Shown here one piece after another: positions 12,715 through 23,589 of a stretch of DNA of 64,000 nt. The translations under genes and the position numbers were made by a program. The DNA lies in assembly GCA_013397455.1 (NCBI GenBank), contig VYZB01000924.1, positions 45,774-109,773 of the forward strand, in the 5' to 3' direction. The number at the start of each line of letters is the position of its first letter. Within the stretch, counting starts at the first letter, position 1. The notes under the pieces are model-generated. The model did no database searches. It was not told the DNA's origin and saw only the letters and a list, made by a program, of their open reading frames with translations. The DNA comes from Crotophaga sulcirostris (lineage: Eukaryota > Chordata > Aves > Cuculiformes > Crotophagidae).

Positions 12715-15700
12715 AACAAAATGCTGACTTAAAGCACATGTCAAAATAAGCAGTAATGCACCAAGGCCACCACTCAGTATTTGAGGACTAAATCTGCACT
12801 CCCTTTACAACCCTATTCCTACTGGAACTGATGGCTTTAAGGTACTGAAGGGCCTGCCTTGCAATAGACAGAGATGAGCTTATTGCAATGGGACAGTATT
12901 ATTCATCCAGGCCTTCCTATATTTTCACAGCATTCAGTTTTACATCTGTCTCTATTGAGACATCCTCATTTAGTTATGGCTGGTCTCGTTAGACTTTGGG
13001 TTCTGTTTTTCCACCTCACTGCCCCTGAGGTCCAGTGGTTGTACTTTTGCCCTGTCAGAGGGGGTGGTACCAGCAGCCTGGGATCACCTGAGCAGTAGTA
13101 TCTCCAGGGCTGTTCTGTTGCCTGCTGAAAAGTGACGTGGATTAATGTTTAAGAAGAAAAGGCTGCAGTGATTTATTTTTCCTTAATTATAATAATTGTC
13201 TGTGACTGTGGGCAATTACATCTTTCTCTCTAAATACATGGTAGAGAAAGGCACAGCATTGTCACATCTACCCTGTCCTCAACCAATTACTGATGGAGAA
13301 TATCTTTAAATTCAGAGAAAAACATATTTTACAGTGTTTCAAGTAAGAATCATTACCAGCTTGCTTTTCAAGGAAGGACGAAGTCTGTGGTGTCTCTGAA
13401 AGGTGTCACTTTACAAATGCTAACAGGAGGTGGCAGTGAGATGTAATCATTACATGTAGATTAACAGAACAATCCAAGAGGCTACTAAAACCACATCTGG
13501 TTTAACACAGCGTATTGCGGTGCCTTGCCAGGAGATGGATGTGAAACAGGTTTGGTCTTTTTGTTACTGGAGATGTCGTGCATTGCAGAAAAGCAATGGA
13601 ACAAATAACTCCAGTTTGGTCTGTTTAATCGGAATATCAGTTTGTCTGGAGTTAGGATGCGTGTGGGGAGGGGAAGGCAGTAGTGGGAGGACTCACAGGT
13701 GTACCTGAGCTCGAGGGAAAGGGACACAGGAAGACGTGGAACCTCGCCCCTGTGCCTGCTGTAGCTGCCCACGAACTGGAGAATCACGTTACTGAATCAC
13801 TTCAATATCTCTCCTTTTTCCAGTTACTGCTCTGTGAGGATGGAGGACTGTGCAGAAAGCAGAGTGCATGAAAAATGACAATGGAGCTGCCACATTGCTT
13901 TGTTACTTCAGAGTAAATGCAAACAGATGGAGCTGGTTTCTGCATCTGACCCTCATCAAGGAGAACCCTCACCAGTTACTGCAGGCTTAGGGGTCTGCCT
14001 CTTGGAACAGCTTCACTGGCAGAACTTACCTCTGTCCTTACCAAGCCTCCTCCAGCCTTTATTAAAAGTGAGCCAACAGTGCAAAAGGCATTTTTAAAAT
14101 GTTTTTAATTAAAAGCTTTATGTTTTTCAGGTGTTGCTGATCAATTAGTGAATTCACAGTGTTTATAAGGCAAGAATCTCCCACTGCTTCCCCCTCCCCA
14201 CCCTGTTAGTTGGTAGTTGCAGTGAGTGCCCTTGTCCATGCACAGCTTTATAACACACAATATTACACTAAACCATAAAACTTTGATCTACAGCAAGAGA
14301 TACTGCTGCAAAGTCAGTCCAGTATGAGAACAAGAACTCTGTACATCAGTGCAAAGGAAACAAGTTCTGTTTCTGTTGAGAACATGCAAGTCAGGCCAGA
14401 AGTGCACAAAGAAATAAAGCTCAATTAGCTGTAGATTAATTGTGTCTTCTCCAGTTACCAACAGGCACGCTGATAAAGCTGCCAGGGGCCTCTGCCCTCA
14501 GAAGGCACCGAGACCTCAGCTCTTCAGACACTGTGGTGTCTGTGCCTGCAGCTTGGATCTCCCCCAGGCTTTGTGCTGCGGCGCTTATCGCTGCGAGCAG
14601 ACTTGGGGCTCCATCAGGAATCCTCCCCGAGCACAGACGGGGGCATCTCTGCCCAGTAGAGATAAATGTCCAGGGGAGCACCCAGATAACATCTGCACTT
14701 AAACTGAGTCACTTTGAGATGGTGCTGAGGCAACTCCTGAAGCAGGATTAATTTTTTTCCTGTGGGGGAGAGTAAACTCTAATACTATAACTTAATAAAA
14801 GGAAAAAAGCAAACCTTAGTCTAGTTTCTGGCATGGGAAGAAACGGCCACAAAGGAGGCTCCAGTGATAACATGCATTTCACAGTCCACATGTGAAAGAT
14901 CCTGAAGTCAACTCTACTCCAGTGTTAGGAACTATAAACCCTGTTTAAAATGACCACATACGGTGAAGGTTTATGGGGCCAACTCCTCCACTCCTCTGTG
15001 CTTTGAACAACACAGAATGGGTTCACACTCAGCAACACTGAGACAGCCACACACTGTGGGCAAGAAGAAAATAGGGATGTGTGACTGTCCCACATGGAGC
15101 AACCTGCCCCAGCCCAGACCTTTCCGGGGAGGGATTCACAGCTATTTACAGAGCCACCATCCAGGCCCGTTGTCCCAAAAAAGCAAACTGCTCTCCTGGT
15201 TTGCCTTGCACCTCCCTGCCACCTGCAAGGAAAAGCTCTGCCCGTTTCCCAGATTTCAAGTAAACAGCTCTGATTGTGCGCCCGCTGAGGAGCCTGCAGG
15301 GACCCGGCTGCTCCCCAGCTCTTGTTCAAAAGAAAAGGCAACACAAAGGGAAGGTTCAGCCAAGGGTTTTCCAGTTTTCTATCTTGGGAGGAAGGAAAAA
15401 AAAAAAAACAAGGTAGCAGTGGATGCATGGCAGCATGGCCTTGTTTGCTGCCTGAAAACTGTCCCACTTGGCAAAGGCAATGGGTGAGAGCATGCGTTCC
15501 TCGCGGCCTGAGCTCCACCAGGACGTACTCTGCATGGTTCAGGTGGTTTGGATGGCTCCCACAAGGCAGCAGTTGTGTTACCACACACTGTTTCTATGTT
15601 GGCTTATGACAAAAATTGGGAAAAAAAATGAGGGAAAAAAAAAAACCCAACCAAATCCCACTGCCACGAGCATTTCTGTTAGGTCTGGAGTCAGGTACTG

Positions 15701-16296
15701 TGGAATGCCAGCAAAAACACCAGTCCCCTTCCCACCTCCTCGTGCATCCAAGTCTCTGCACCTTGTTCCTGCCCGTAGAACCGGGCAGTTCCCTGGGAGC
15801 CCTCGACCTGAGAAGAGCACAGGGTGGGCAGGAGAGGAGCAGGCACGACCAGGAGAGCTTCCCAACGGCCCAGCCAGGCGGGAGGGCAGCGCCTTTGGAC
15901 CCAGGAAGGTCTGGCAGGACTGCAGGAAGGAGAGCCTTGCAGCCCCCCGGGGTGCTTGTGGTCCATGGGGCACAGCACTGCAGTCCCCTGGAGTCCCCAC
16001 CCTTTTCATCCTCTCCCCAGGCTCCTGCAGGCAAAGGGGCTGCAGGACAGGCGGCAGCTCCCGCACCTGCCAACCCCAACGTTACCAACATGGGTGTCCT
16101 CTCCTCCAAACCATCCCTTGACCCTCTGCCAGCCGGGCTCAGCGCTGGAGGGAGCCAAGCGGAGCAGCCTCAACACAAGCAAGTTAAAGACAGAAATCAG
16201 TTCCAGCTGCTGAGTCTTACGGGAGTCCGAGCTGGCCTGGAGGAAGCACCCACCACGCCGGAGATGCTGCGTCGCGGCAGCCACCACCACGGCTGC
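12715..16296. other. Convergent intergenic region / HAGHL 3' UTR candidate
   Basis: No recognisable coding exon on either strand. The first half is AT-rich and the second half is more GC-rich with long non-homologous open frames. A - strand AATAAA (TTTATT at 14058-14063), followed in the - direction by a G-rich stretch, is a candidate HAGHL polyadenylation site. If used it would give a 3' UTR of about 2.2 kb. No nearer - strand AATAAA was noticed. Confidence 0.5.
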
Positions 16297-19200
16297 TCAC
16301 TTCTTCTCCAGGAAGGGGTTGAAAAGTCCCCAGTCAAAGGCGAGCATGGCCTGGGGATTGGGTCGCTCCTTGGGCTTCTTGAAGTTATCCTTCTCAGTGC
16401 GAAGGGTCCTCAGCACCTCCACTGGGTCCGTCTTGCCCGTGAACTTCTGCAAGGGCTCCTCCCTGCAAGGAGACCAGCTCTGCTGCGACGGTGGGGGACA
16501 GCGTGGGGACTCCCCCACCCACTGGGACCCCCCCTCCCCACTGGGACCCCAGCACTCGCTGGGATGGACAACATAGGAGTTGTGTCCTCATGTTGGTGGC
16601 TGCTGGGGCGCATGGGTGGGTACCCTCTCTGTGGGTTCCCCGTGCTGGGCAGTGTGGGACTCACATCCGGGCACCCTCCTCTCCCTCAGAGCTTGGGTTT
16701 CCCACCAGCTAGCAAAGCCATTCAGAGAGAGGATGACACTGGAGAGAAAAGGGGAGCAGAGTCTGGGGCTGGACCAGCCAGCCAGGGTCTTCTCCCCACC
16801 CCAGCCCAGGGTTGTCCCATGGCAGGGCCCTTTGCACCCCCAAGGCACCAGTGTTGCTTACGTGACCCGCAGGAAGGGGTTGTAGAGGAACTCCTCCTGC
16901 AGCGTGGAGGGCACCGTGGGCAAGTCCTCATCATCCCGCTGCTGCCGAAGAACCAGAGATGTCCAAAAATCCGCCGGCATCCAACACAAACCCCTCCGCC
17001 CCCACCCCAGCAGGGGCACAGCCACTTACTTTGGCCCACGCGAGTTTCTTCTTCACTATTTCATTCTCTGGTTCCACCTTCAAGGCAAACTTGAGGTTTC
17101 GGACAGTGCATTCGTGGCCACAGAACACCTTCTGCAATGCCAGCGGGAAGCACCCTGTGTCACACGTGTGCCCGGTGCCACATCCAACCCATCCTGGTCC
17201 CACTGCAGCCCCAGTGCCAGGGTCGGGCGCCACCTCCCAAGCAGCGCCAGCCTCCAGCCCCCTCCTGATGTTGAGGTCCCCCCCCAGGCTGGGGCTGAGA
17301 TGTGGAGCACTCACCGTCTCCTTTGGCAAAGTCCCCAGGATTTGGGTGAGGTTGGTGTACATCTGCTCTGCCGTCCCCTCAAAGAACTTCCCGCAGCCTC
17401 CCACAAACAGGGTGTCACCTGCAGGGAAGAGGGGCTGGGAATGGGGGGGACTTTGTCCCTGGTCCTGCTGTGCCAGGTGGGAGCCCCCAGGCACTGGATT
17501 TGCCCCGTGAGCACATCCAGCATCCCCAGTACCTGAGAAGAGAGCTGGGGCGTCCGGCGAGCCGTCCTCCCACATGAAGTAGCACATGTGGCCCGAGGTG
17601 TGACAGGGGGTGAAAAGGCACCTCACCCGGATGGCCCCAAACTGTGGGAGAGAGAGGCAGAACCCTACTGGGGTCACCGAGGTCCTGACAGGCACCCAGG
17701 ATCCCCCAGATCCCCTGCTGGGCTCAGCAGGTCACAGGGATGCTGGGGATGGTGGTGTGGGCAAGTCCTGGGCTGCACATGTCTGCTTCGAGGGCATCTG
17801 GCAGCGGGGTCCCAGGAGGAGGGTTGGGTCACCAGTGCAATCCCAAGCAAACTGTGAATGGGACAGGGTTTCTCCTCCAGTCCAGAGCTCCTTTCCACCC
17901 CAAATCCAGGATGCCACATGTGCAACCACCCCAGGGCATGGGGAGCTCAAGCACAGCCCTGGCCAGGCTTCAACCCCATTAGGTCTGGCATGGATCTCTG
18001 GAGGTGTTCAAGGCCAGGTTGGATGGGGCTTGGAGCCCCCTGATCCAGTGGGAGGTGTCCCTGCCCATGGCAGGGGTGTGGAACTGAATGGGCTTTGAGG
18101 TCCCTTCCAAGGGGGGGATGGAACTGGATGATCTTCAAGGTCCCTTCCAATGGGGGTTGGAATTGGATGATCTTCAAAGTCCTTCCCAACCCAAACCATT
18201 CTATGATTCTATGATGTCCAAGGGGGCTTGGAACAGGATAATCTTTAAAGTTCTTCCCAACCCAACCCGTTCTATGATTCCACAGTGCCACATCGCTGGA
18301 GACTGTGCCATTGCCCAGCGCTGCCCCCCGCCAGCCCAGCCCCGTGCCAGCCGCATCCACGCCGCAAGGCGGGATCCACACACAAGGGGCTGAGCCCCAG
18401 GACACTCATCCACCCTCGCACCGTCAGCTCCTGGTCGTGGGTCACCTTGTGCGTCAGGGCCCCGATGCGCTCGTCGGCGCCGTAGACCCGCAGCCCAGGG
18501 CAGAGCCTCGCCAGCTCCTCGTTGCCTCTCGCGTGGTCCCTGTGCCAGCAGAGGAGCAAATGGGCACCCAGTCCCACACCAGGCGCTGCCACCCCGGGTC
18601 CCCATCTCGCACCAGCAGCACTCACCAGTGGTGGTGGGTGGTGAGGACCGCTCTGAGCACCACCTCCTCCTTCCTGATGATTTCCAGCAACTGAAACGGA
18701 TCCAGAGCAGAAGGAAGTGAGGGTGCAGAGAGGAGGTGGCACACACCCCATAGCCGCTACAGCCGCACAGCACAGCTGTGAAATGCCATCACCCACCCTG
18801 CCCGTCCCAGCGCAGGGCTGGTCCTGTACGGCACCGCTCTAGAGGCAAGGGGCCAGTGGTCCAGGGCAAGGAAAACAGTGGAAGCCACCACTGAGCTGGG
18901 AAGGACTGGGGGTGAGACAACAGCTTGGCTTCCCGTGCCCGATGCCGTCATGCAGAGTGGAGCAGGTGGATGGGGACACACTGCTCCCACGGGAACAGCT
19001 GTATTTTATGGCTGGTGGTATTTTACAGCTGGTGCTTTCACAGCATAAGGACAGAGGAGAAGCATGGGGTGACCACCCCAGCTTGGCCATGGTGGTCCAT
19101 GGTGGCCATGCAACCCATCCTGGCTACGGCAACGATGGGGCTCCTCACCCTGCAGCTTGGCTGCCAGGAGGCTTTCAACACCAGCTTAAAATTCACCGCT

Positions 19201-19840
19201 ACCAACAAACCCTGTGGCTGCTCCTGATTACGTTCCTCCAAGAGGAAGGAAACGTCCGAGTCGCCAACAAACGCTCAAACGCTGCGACAGCGTCTGCACA
19301 GCGTGCGGCGGCGGAGGGTGGCACGAGGGGTCACCGGGCAGGGGGGGTCACAGCAGCAAGGGGTTGCCTTCCCTGCCTGCCTCCAGCTCCTGGCAAATGG
19401 GGATTCACACGGGATAAACACTCTAAAGCCCTGTTTTGGGTTATTCTCGCTTGCTTTGGGGTCTGCAGGGCTCCCAGCTCTGGCACGGGGAGATAACGGT
19501 GAATGTGGCACAGAAACCCCCGCAGCACAAGGTGGGTGGGAGAGGGGTCTGGCACAGGGACACCCACTCGTGGGACTCAACAGGGGTCAACCCCACCGGT
19601 GGGACCCTCCGTGCACACACCGATGCGACCCTTGGGTGCCCAGACCCCGCACGCCCAACCCCACGAGAGGCCACCACCGCGGGCAGGTCCCCAGGGGGGA
19701 TCCCAAGCCCACCCGGGGGGAGAAGCCCCTCTCACCCTTTTGGGGACGGCGGCGTCCACCGCGATGGCCTCGCGGCTGCTCTCCTCGATCACCAGGTACA
19801 TGTAGTTGTCCTCCAGAACGGAGATCACCTTCACCTTCAT
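16297..19840 (-). CDS. HAGHL: HAGHL, hydroxyacylglutathione hydrolase-like protein
   Basis: A glyoxalase II-type metallo-beta-lactamase-fold hydrolase. Eight coding exons in transcript order: 19840-19736, 18690-18626, 18539-18422, 17641-17533, 17418-17315, 17131-17030, 16941-16862 and 16462-16297. They sum to 282 residues. Metal ligands sit at the glyoxalase II positions H54, H56, D58, H59 (THHHWDH), H110 (CHTSGH), D134 (SGDTLF) and H173 (CGHE). Glutathione-contact positions K143, R249 and K252 are kept, but Tyr175 is Cys. The start MKVKVISVLEDNYMYLVIEE matches HAGHL better than HAGH, as does the WEDG segment and the C-terminus, which runs about 22 residues past HAGH. The exon 7 acceptor is a CAGCAG tandem; the upstream AG gives an 80-base exon equal to the HAGH one, the downstream AG (start 16938) drops one Gln. 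No presequence is seen, so a cytosolic protein is likely. Enzyme activity of HAGHL is not established. Confidence 0.95.
17990..18283 (+). mobile_element. CR1 LINE 3' end with amplified tail, HAGHL intron 3
   Basis: The sequence begins in the CR1 'ctggaggtgttcaaggccag' block and runs to the 'ttctatgattctatga' tail. The last segment, around 'ggaactggatgatcttcaaggtcc', is then present about four times in a row (near 18080, 18117, 18156 and 18219). The final copy ends 'ttctatgattcca'. It is antisense to HAGHL. Confidence 0.9.
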
Positions 19841-19984
19841 GGTGCCTCACCGGGGCCGGACACGGGGTGGGGGGCACCCCACGCAGCAGAACGAGGGGGT
19901 GAGACCCCCAACCCGATGCAGGAGAAGAGGGGGTGGCCCCAGCTCCACGCAGTAAACCAGGGGTGGCCCCAGCCCCCCGCAGCA

Positions 19985-20100
19985 CAAGGGCAGGGCGATG
20001 CGGGGGATGCTCTGGGTCCCCCCCAGCGCGGAGCTCACGCGCGGCGCAGCCCGGGGCGGGGCGGGGGGCGGGCTGACAGCCTGCACGGCAGCCGCTGCCT
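19985..20100 (-). promoter_or_regulatory. HAGHL: HAGHL CpG-rich promoter / 5' UTR
   Basis: This is a GC- and CpG-rich block about 150-260 bases upstream of the HAGHL start. It contains overlapping GGGGCGGGGCGGGG Sp1-type boxes near 20053-20072 and CGCGCGGCGC. There is no TATA box. The HAGHL ATG itself has a good context (gcaccATGa). The exact start of transcription cannot be placed. Confidence 0.6.
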
Positions 20101-20361
20101 CCCCTCCACCCTCCCTCCCTCCATCCTCTCCTCTCTCCATCCCTCCCTCCTCTCAATCCATCCCTGCCTCCCCTCCTTCCACCCTTCTCTCCCTCATCGT
20201 TTCCTCCCCTCCATTCTTCCCTGCCTCCCCTCCTTCCATCCCTCCCTCCCCTCTTCCCTCCCTTCATCCCTGTCTCCCCTCCCTCCTCTCCATCCTTCCC
20301 TGCCTCCCCTCCTTCCTCTCCATCCTTCCCTGCCTCCCCTCCTTCCTCTCCATCCTTCCCT
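20100..20361. repeat. CT-rich minisatellite
   Basis: Degenerate tandem units of the type 'cctcccctccttcctctccatccttccctg' (about 30-31 bases). The last copies before the gap are nearly identical. The array runs directly into the assembly gap and explains the long stop-free frames here. Confidence 0.9.
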
Positions 20362-20627
20362 NNNNNNNNNNNNNNNNNNNNNNNNNNNNNNNNNNNNNNN
20401 NNNNNNNNNNNNNNNNNNNNNNNNNNNNNNNNNNNNNNNNNNNNNNNNNNNNNNNNNNNNNNNNNNNNNNNNNNNNNNNNNNNNNNNNNNNNNNNNNNNN
20501 NNNNNNNNNNNNNNNNNNNNNNNNNNNNNNNNNNNNNNNNNNNNNNNNNNNNNNNNNNNNNNNNNNNNNNNNNNNNNNNNNNNNNNNNNNNNNNNNNNNN
20601 NNNNNNNNNNNNNNNNNNNNNNNNNNN
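20362..20627. other. Assembly gap (266 N)
   Basis: A run of 266 undetermined bases follows the CT-rich tandem repeat, so the gap most likely holds more of the same array. Open frames spanning it are meaningless. Confidence 0.98.
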
Positions 20628-20892
20628 CCCTTCATCTACCCCCCCCACCTGTGTACAGCAGGAGGGGTGATCCCTCCTCCCCAGGTTTCACCATAGACCC
20701 CCACCCCCCCGGGAGCCCTACGGCTCATCTTGCCACCCAGGTCCCAGCAGTGCCCAGACTGGACGCACAGCAGAGCCTGGCAAGGAGGAAGGCTGGGACA
20801 CAGGGATTCCCCCCCGCAGACCCCCAGAACTGCAGCCCTGCCAGGCACTGCTCGCTGAAGCCGAACCAGCCCCTTCTCCCACTGCCTGCGGG

Positions 20893-21140
20893 CTAAAAGG
20901 AGGGAAGAGGGATTTAGATGAGATCTTAGGAAGAATTGTTCTCCTGTGAGGGTGGGGAGGCACTGGCACAGGTTGTCCAGAGAAGTGGTGGCTGCCCCAT
21001 CCCTGGAGGTGTTCAAGGCCAGGTTGGATGGGGCTTGGAGCCCCCTGATCCAGTGGGAGGTGTCCCTGCCCATGGCAGGGGGTTGGAACTGGGTGGGCTT
21101 TAAGGTCCCTTCCAATCCAAACCATTCCATGATTCTATGA
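20893..21140 (+). mobile_element. CR1 LINE 3' end
   Basis: A CR1 3' region in + orientation, from 'aaaaggagggaagagggatt' through 'ctggaggtgttcaaggccag' to the tail 'ccatgattctatga'. It sits between HAGHL and the HAGH 3' end and is closely similar to the copy at 17990. Confidence 0.93.
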
Positions 21141-21665
21141 AGAGGCTCAACCATCCCTGGGAGTGCTGGCTCCCACCAGGCACCGGGCACATGGGTGACA
21201 GAAGATGGTGTGGAGAAGTCCTGGATGGAGCAGGGTCTCACAGCTGAGCCAGAATTGCAGGGACAGCCTGGAGCCCAAGGGCGTGGGCAGGCAGGAGCAG
21301 AGCCATGTCCCAACTTCTTTCCCAGCTGTGCAGAAGCTCCGGTTCAGGAGTGGCCATGATCTCCCAAACACCACTTATGAGGGAGGGAAGGGCTCTTGCA
21401 AGCAGGAAATGAGTGCTGGAGGAGCTCTGTTCTGCTTCCAAAAACAAAAGACAGTTGTAACAAGACCTTGAATAAAGCCTCAGAGGACACCAAAATCCCT
21501 CCCACTACATCCCACCCACACTCTACCCCAAGATTAGAAAGATGCTTCCAGTTGGTTGACTTCAATCAACAGCACAAAAAAACCCCCAACAAATTAACAA
21601 AACCAGGAGATAAAGCAGCCCCCTTCTCCCAGGCCACCCCAACAACACTCGGTTTTCAGCTGCTC

Positions 21666-21671
21666 TTTATT
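21666..21671 (-). terminator. HAGH: HAGH polyadenylation signal candidate
   Basis: TTTATT on the + strand is AATAAA on the - strand, with a GT-rich stretch just downstream in the - direction (21640-21655). This would give HAGH a 3' UTR of about 1.9 kb. No other - strand AATAAA was noticed between here and the stop. Confidence 0.5.
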
Positions 21672-23589
21672 TGCTCAGTTGTCACACAGCCATCAGTACA
21701 GTCACACTCCAGTGTAGCAGCACAGTGTTCAAGTTTAGGAGGCAATAAAGTTTTAGGTACCGCTTTTCTTTCTGAACTACATAAAATTTACCTTTTTAAA
21801 GCAAATATAGAAATGGTGCTACACCAAATCCCGCTCCTATGCTGCCATTGAGCGTGTCGGTTGGAACTGCAGACCAAAGTCACACTGGTGACAGCTGGGT
21901 GGTGATGGACACTGTTGTGGCATTATTTATCAAGATGCACCGTGGAGGGGGCTAGAAACTGGAACCAGAACCATTTGAACCATGTTAGTTCTGGCTGCAA
22001 AGCATTTGTTTGAAAATCTCTTGTACTCCAGCAGCCAAGACCAAGAAACGAGGGAGAAAACATAATTAGGAGAAAGCTGCATTAATGTTGCAGATGCCAA
22101 GGCTGCAAGGCTGGGTCCTGCTGCCCTTCACATCTCTCTTGTTTAAAGGCACCAAGCTGAAGGATGGCAAGTGCAGGAGAGGGGTGACCCACCTGCTGAA
22201 AATCTGGGTTTCTTTTCCCCCAAAGTTTATCCCATTCATCCCCTTGGACACACTGTAGCCCCTTCAGAAGAACGGCTCAAGGGAAGGTCCCTCCTGCAGC
22301 TGTCAAGTTGGTTGCAGGCTCAGGTCCAGGAACAAACAGCTTTTAATCCCCATGGACCAATCAAGAAAAAGCAACAGGACATGTGGTTTCTCAGGGGGTC
22401 TGACATCTGAGCCCTGTTTAATCTGGAAACGTGTGGACACTCTCTCCATCTAAACCCCCACCTCTTCAGCCTTTCTAACAGAGACCCTGGACCCGGCAGA
22501 GGCTGCAGGGCAGGAGATCAAACCCAGTGGTGCAGAGCATCTGCTGCAAGTCAGGCCCGTGGGCTGGAGAATCTTGGTCTCCCAGGCCCAGCACAGCTAC
22601 TCTACAGCTCACAGGAATGGTTGCTCTCTTGCTGGGGAACAGCACCCAGCTCCTAAACACTTGTTTGCCGTGTTACTCACGGCAAGGTGCAAAGCAGCCG
22701 CTCTGCTATCGCCAGCGAGGCGTCTGTTGGAGGAGTCTCATCACTCTCAGCCGTTAGACATGCAGTTCATCACTAGGGAAGCAGCTTCTCCTCAGGATTT
22801 TGAACCAGCAGACAAATTCCCTCTTCATTTTTGTGGTACTGACACAAGTAACACACAGATCACACTTAAGAGGACTAAGCAGGAACATGCAAACAGGCTT
22901 AAATTAAGAGCAGAAGGGTGTAAGCAACAGTGCAAACTCTAAGCAGCATGCTGGCTGGAAAAGTTACTGCAGTCCCTGACACTGAATGTCAGAGAGAAAG
23001 GGAAAAGCTTGGCAGTCCCTCTGTGCCATTCCCAGTACATTCCACAAACTGGCCCTGAACTGGCAGGGCAGAGCAGGTCTGGCCCTGAAAATTGATTTTA
23101 GCTGAGCCAGAACAGACTCAGAAGCATTTGTTTAAGTAGCAGCATGGAGAAAAAACTCAAATCTTCAGCTGGCAACATAGTTACTGCATTTTGTCACTCT
23201 TTTAAATGAAGACATCTCGGGCCCCAGTCCTGCAGTCTGCGTTCGCGTCAGGCTCCTACAAAAATAACACAAGCTCTTTCCTAGAGCTCAAGATTTGACC
23301 CTTCTCCACCCCAGACTCTGAGCCACATACAACACTTGTAAAACGATCTGCATGCGACACGTGTGACAGTTTGAGAGCCAGCAATAGAAGGATAAATATT
23401 CTTCATCATAATATAAATATGTTGTAGAACATCTCAACAAGGGCAAAGTGCTTTTTTTATCCTTAATTAAAACAAAATAAAAAAACTAAATATGACTGTC
23501 TCAACCACAAGAGAATGTTCAACTCATAAAACATCTGAATAACCAAAATTACACTTAAACTGACATTAAAGTGATCCAAGGCAGTGCTC
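21672..23589 (-). other. HAGH: Probable HAGH 3' UTR
   Basis: No coding exon is recognisable on either strand between the HAGH stop and the candidate polyadenylation signal. The part near 23400-23560 is AT-rich. Assignment as 3' UTR rests only on position and the hexamer at 21666. Confidence 0.45.

Noticed and set aside
14925..15584. 219-codon - strand open frame
   Set aside because: No recognisable domain or homology, and positioned in the probable HAGHL 3' UTR or intergenic DNA.
15616..17094. 492-codon + strand open frame
   Set aside because: It runs antisense across the last HAGHL exons and their introns. The - strand exons have splice sites and full homology; this frame has none.
16931..17695. 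254-codon - strand open frame taken as one exon
   Set aside because: It reads through three HAGHL exons and two introns by chance; exon boundaries are clear from HAGH homology and GT/AG sites.
19436..20896. Several 350-490 codon open frames crossing the run of N
   Set aside because: They are open only because of unknown bases and the CT-rich repeat.
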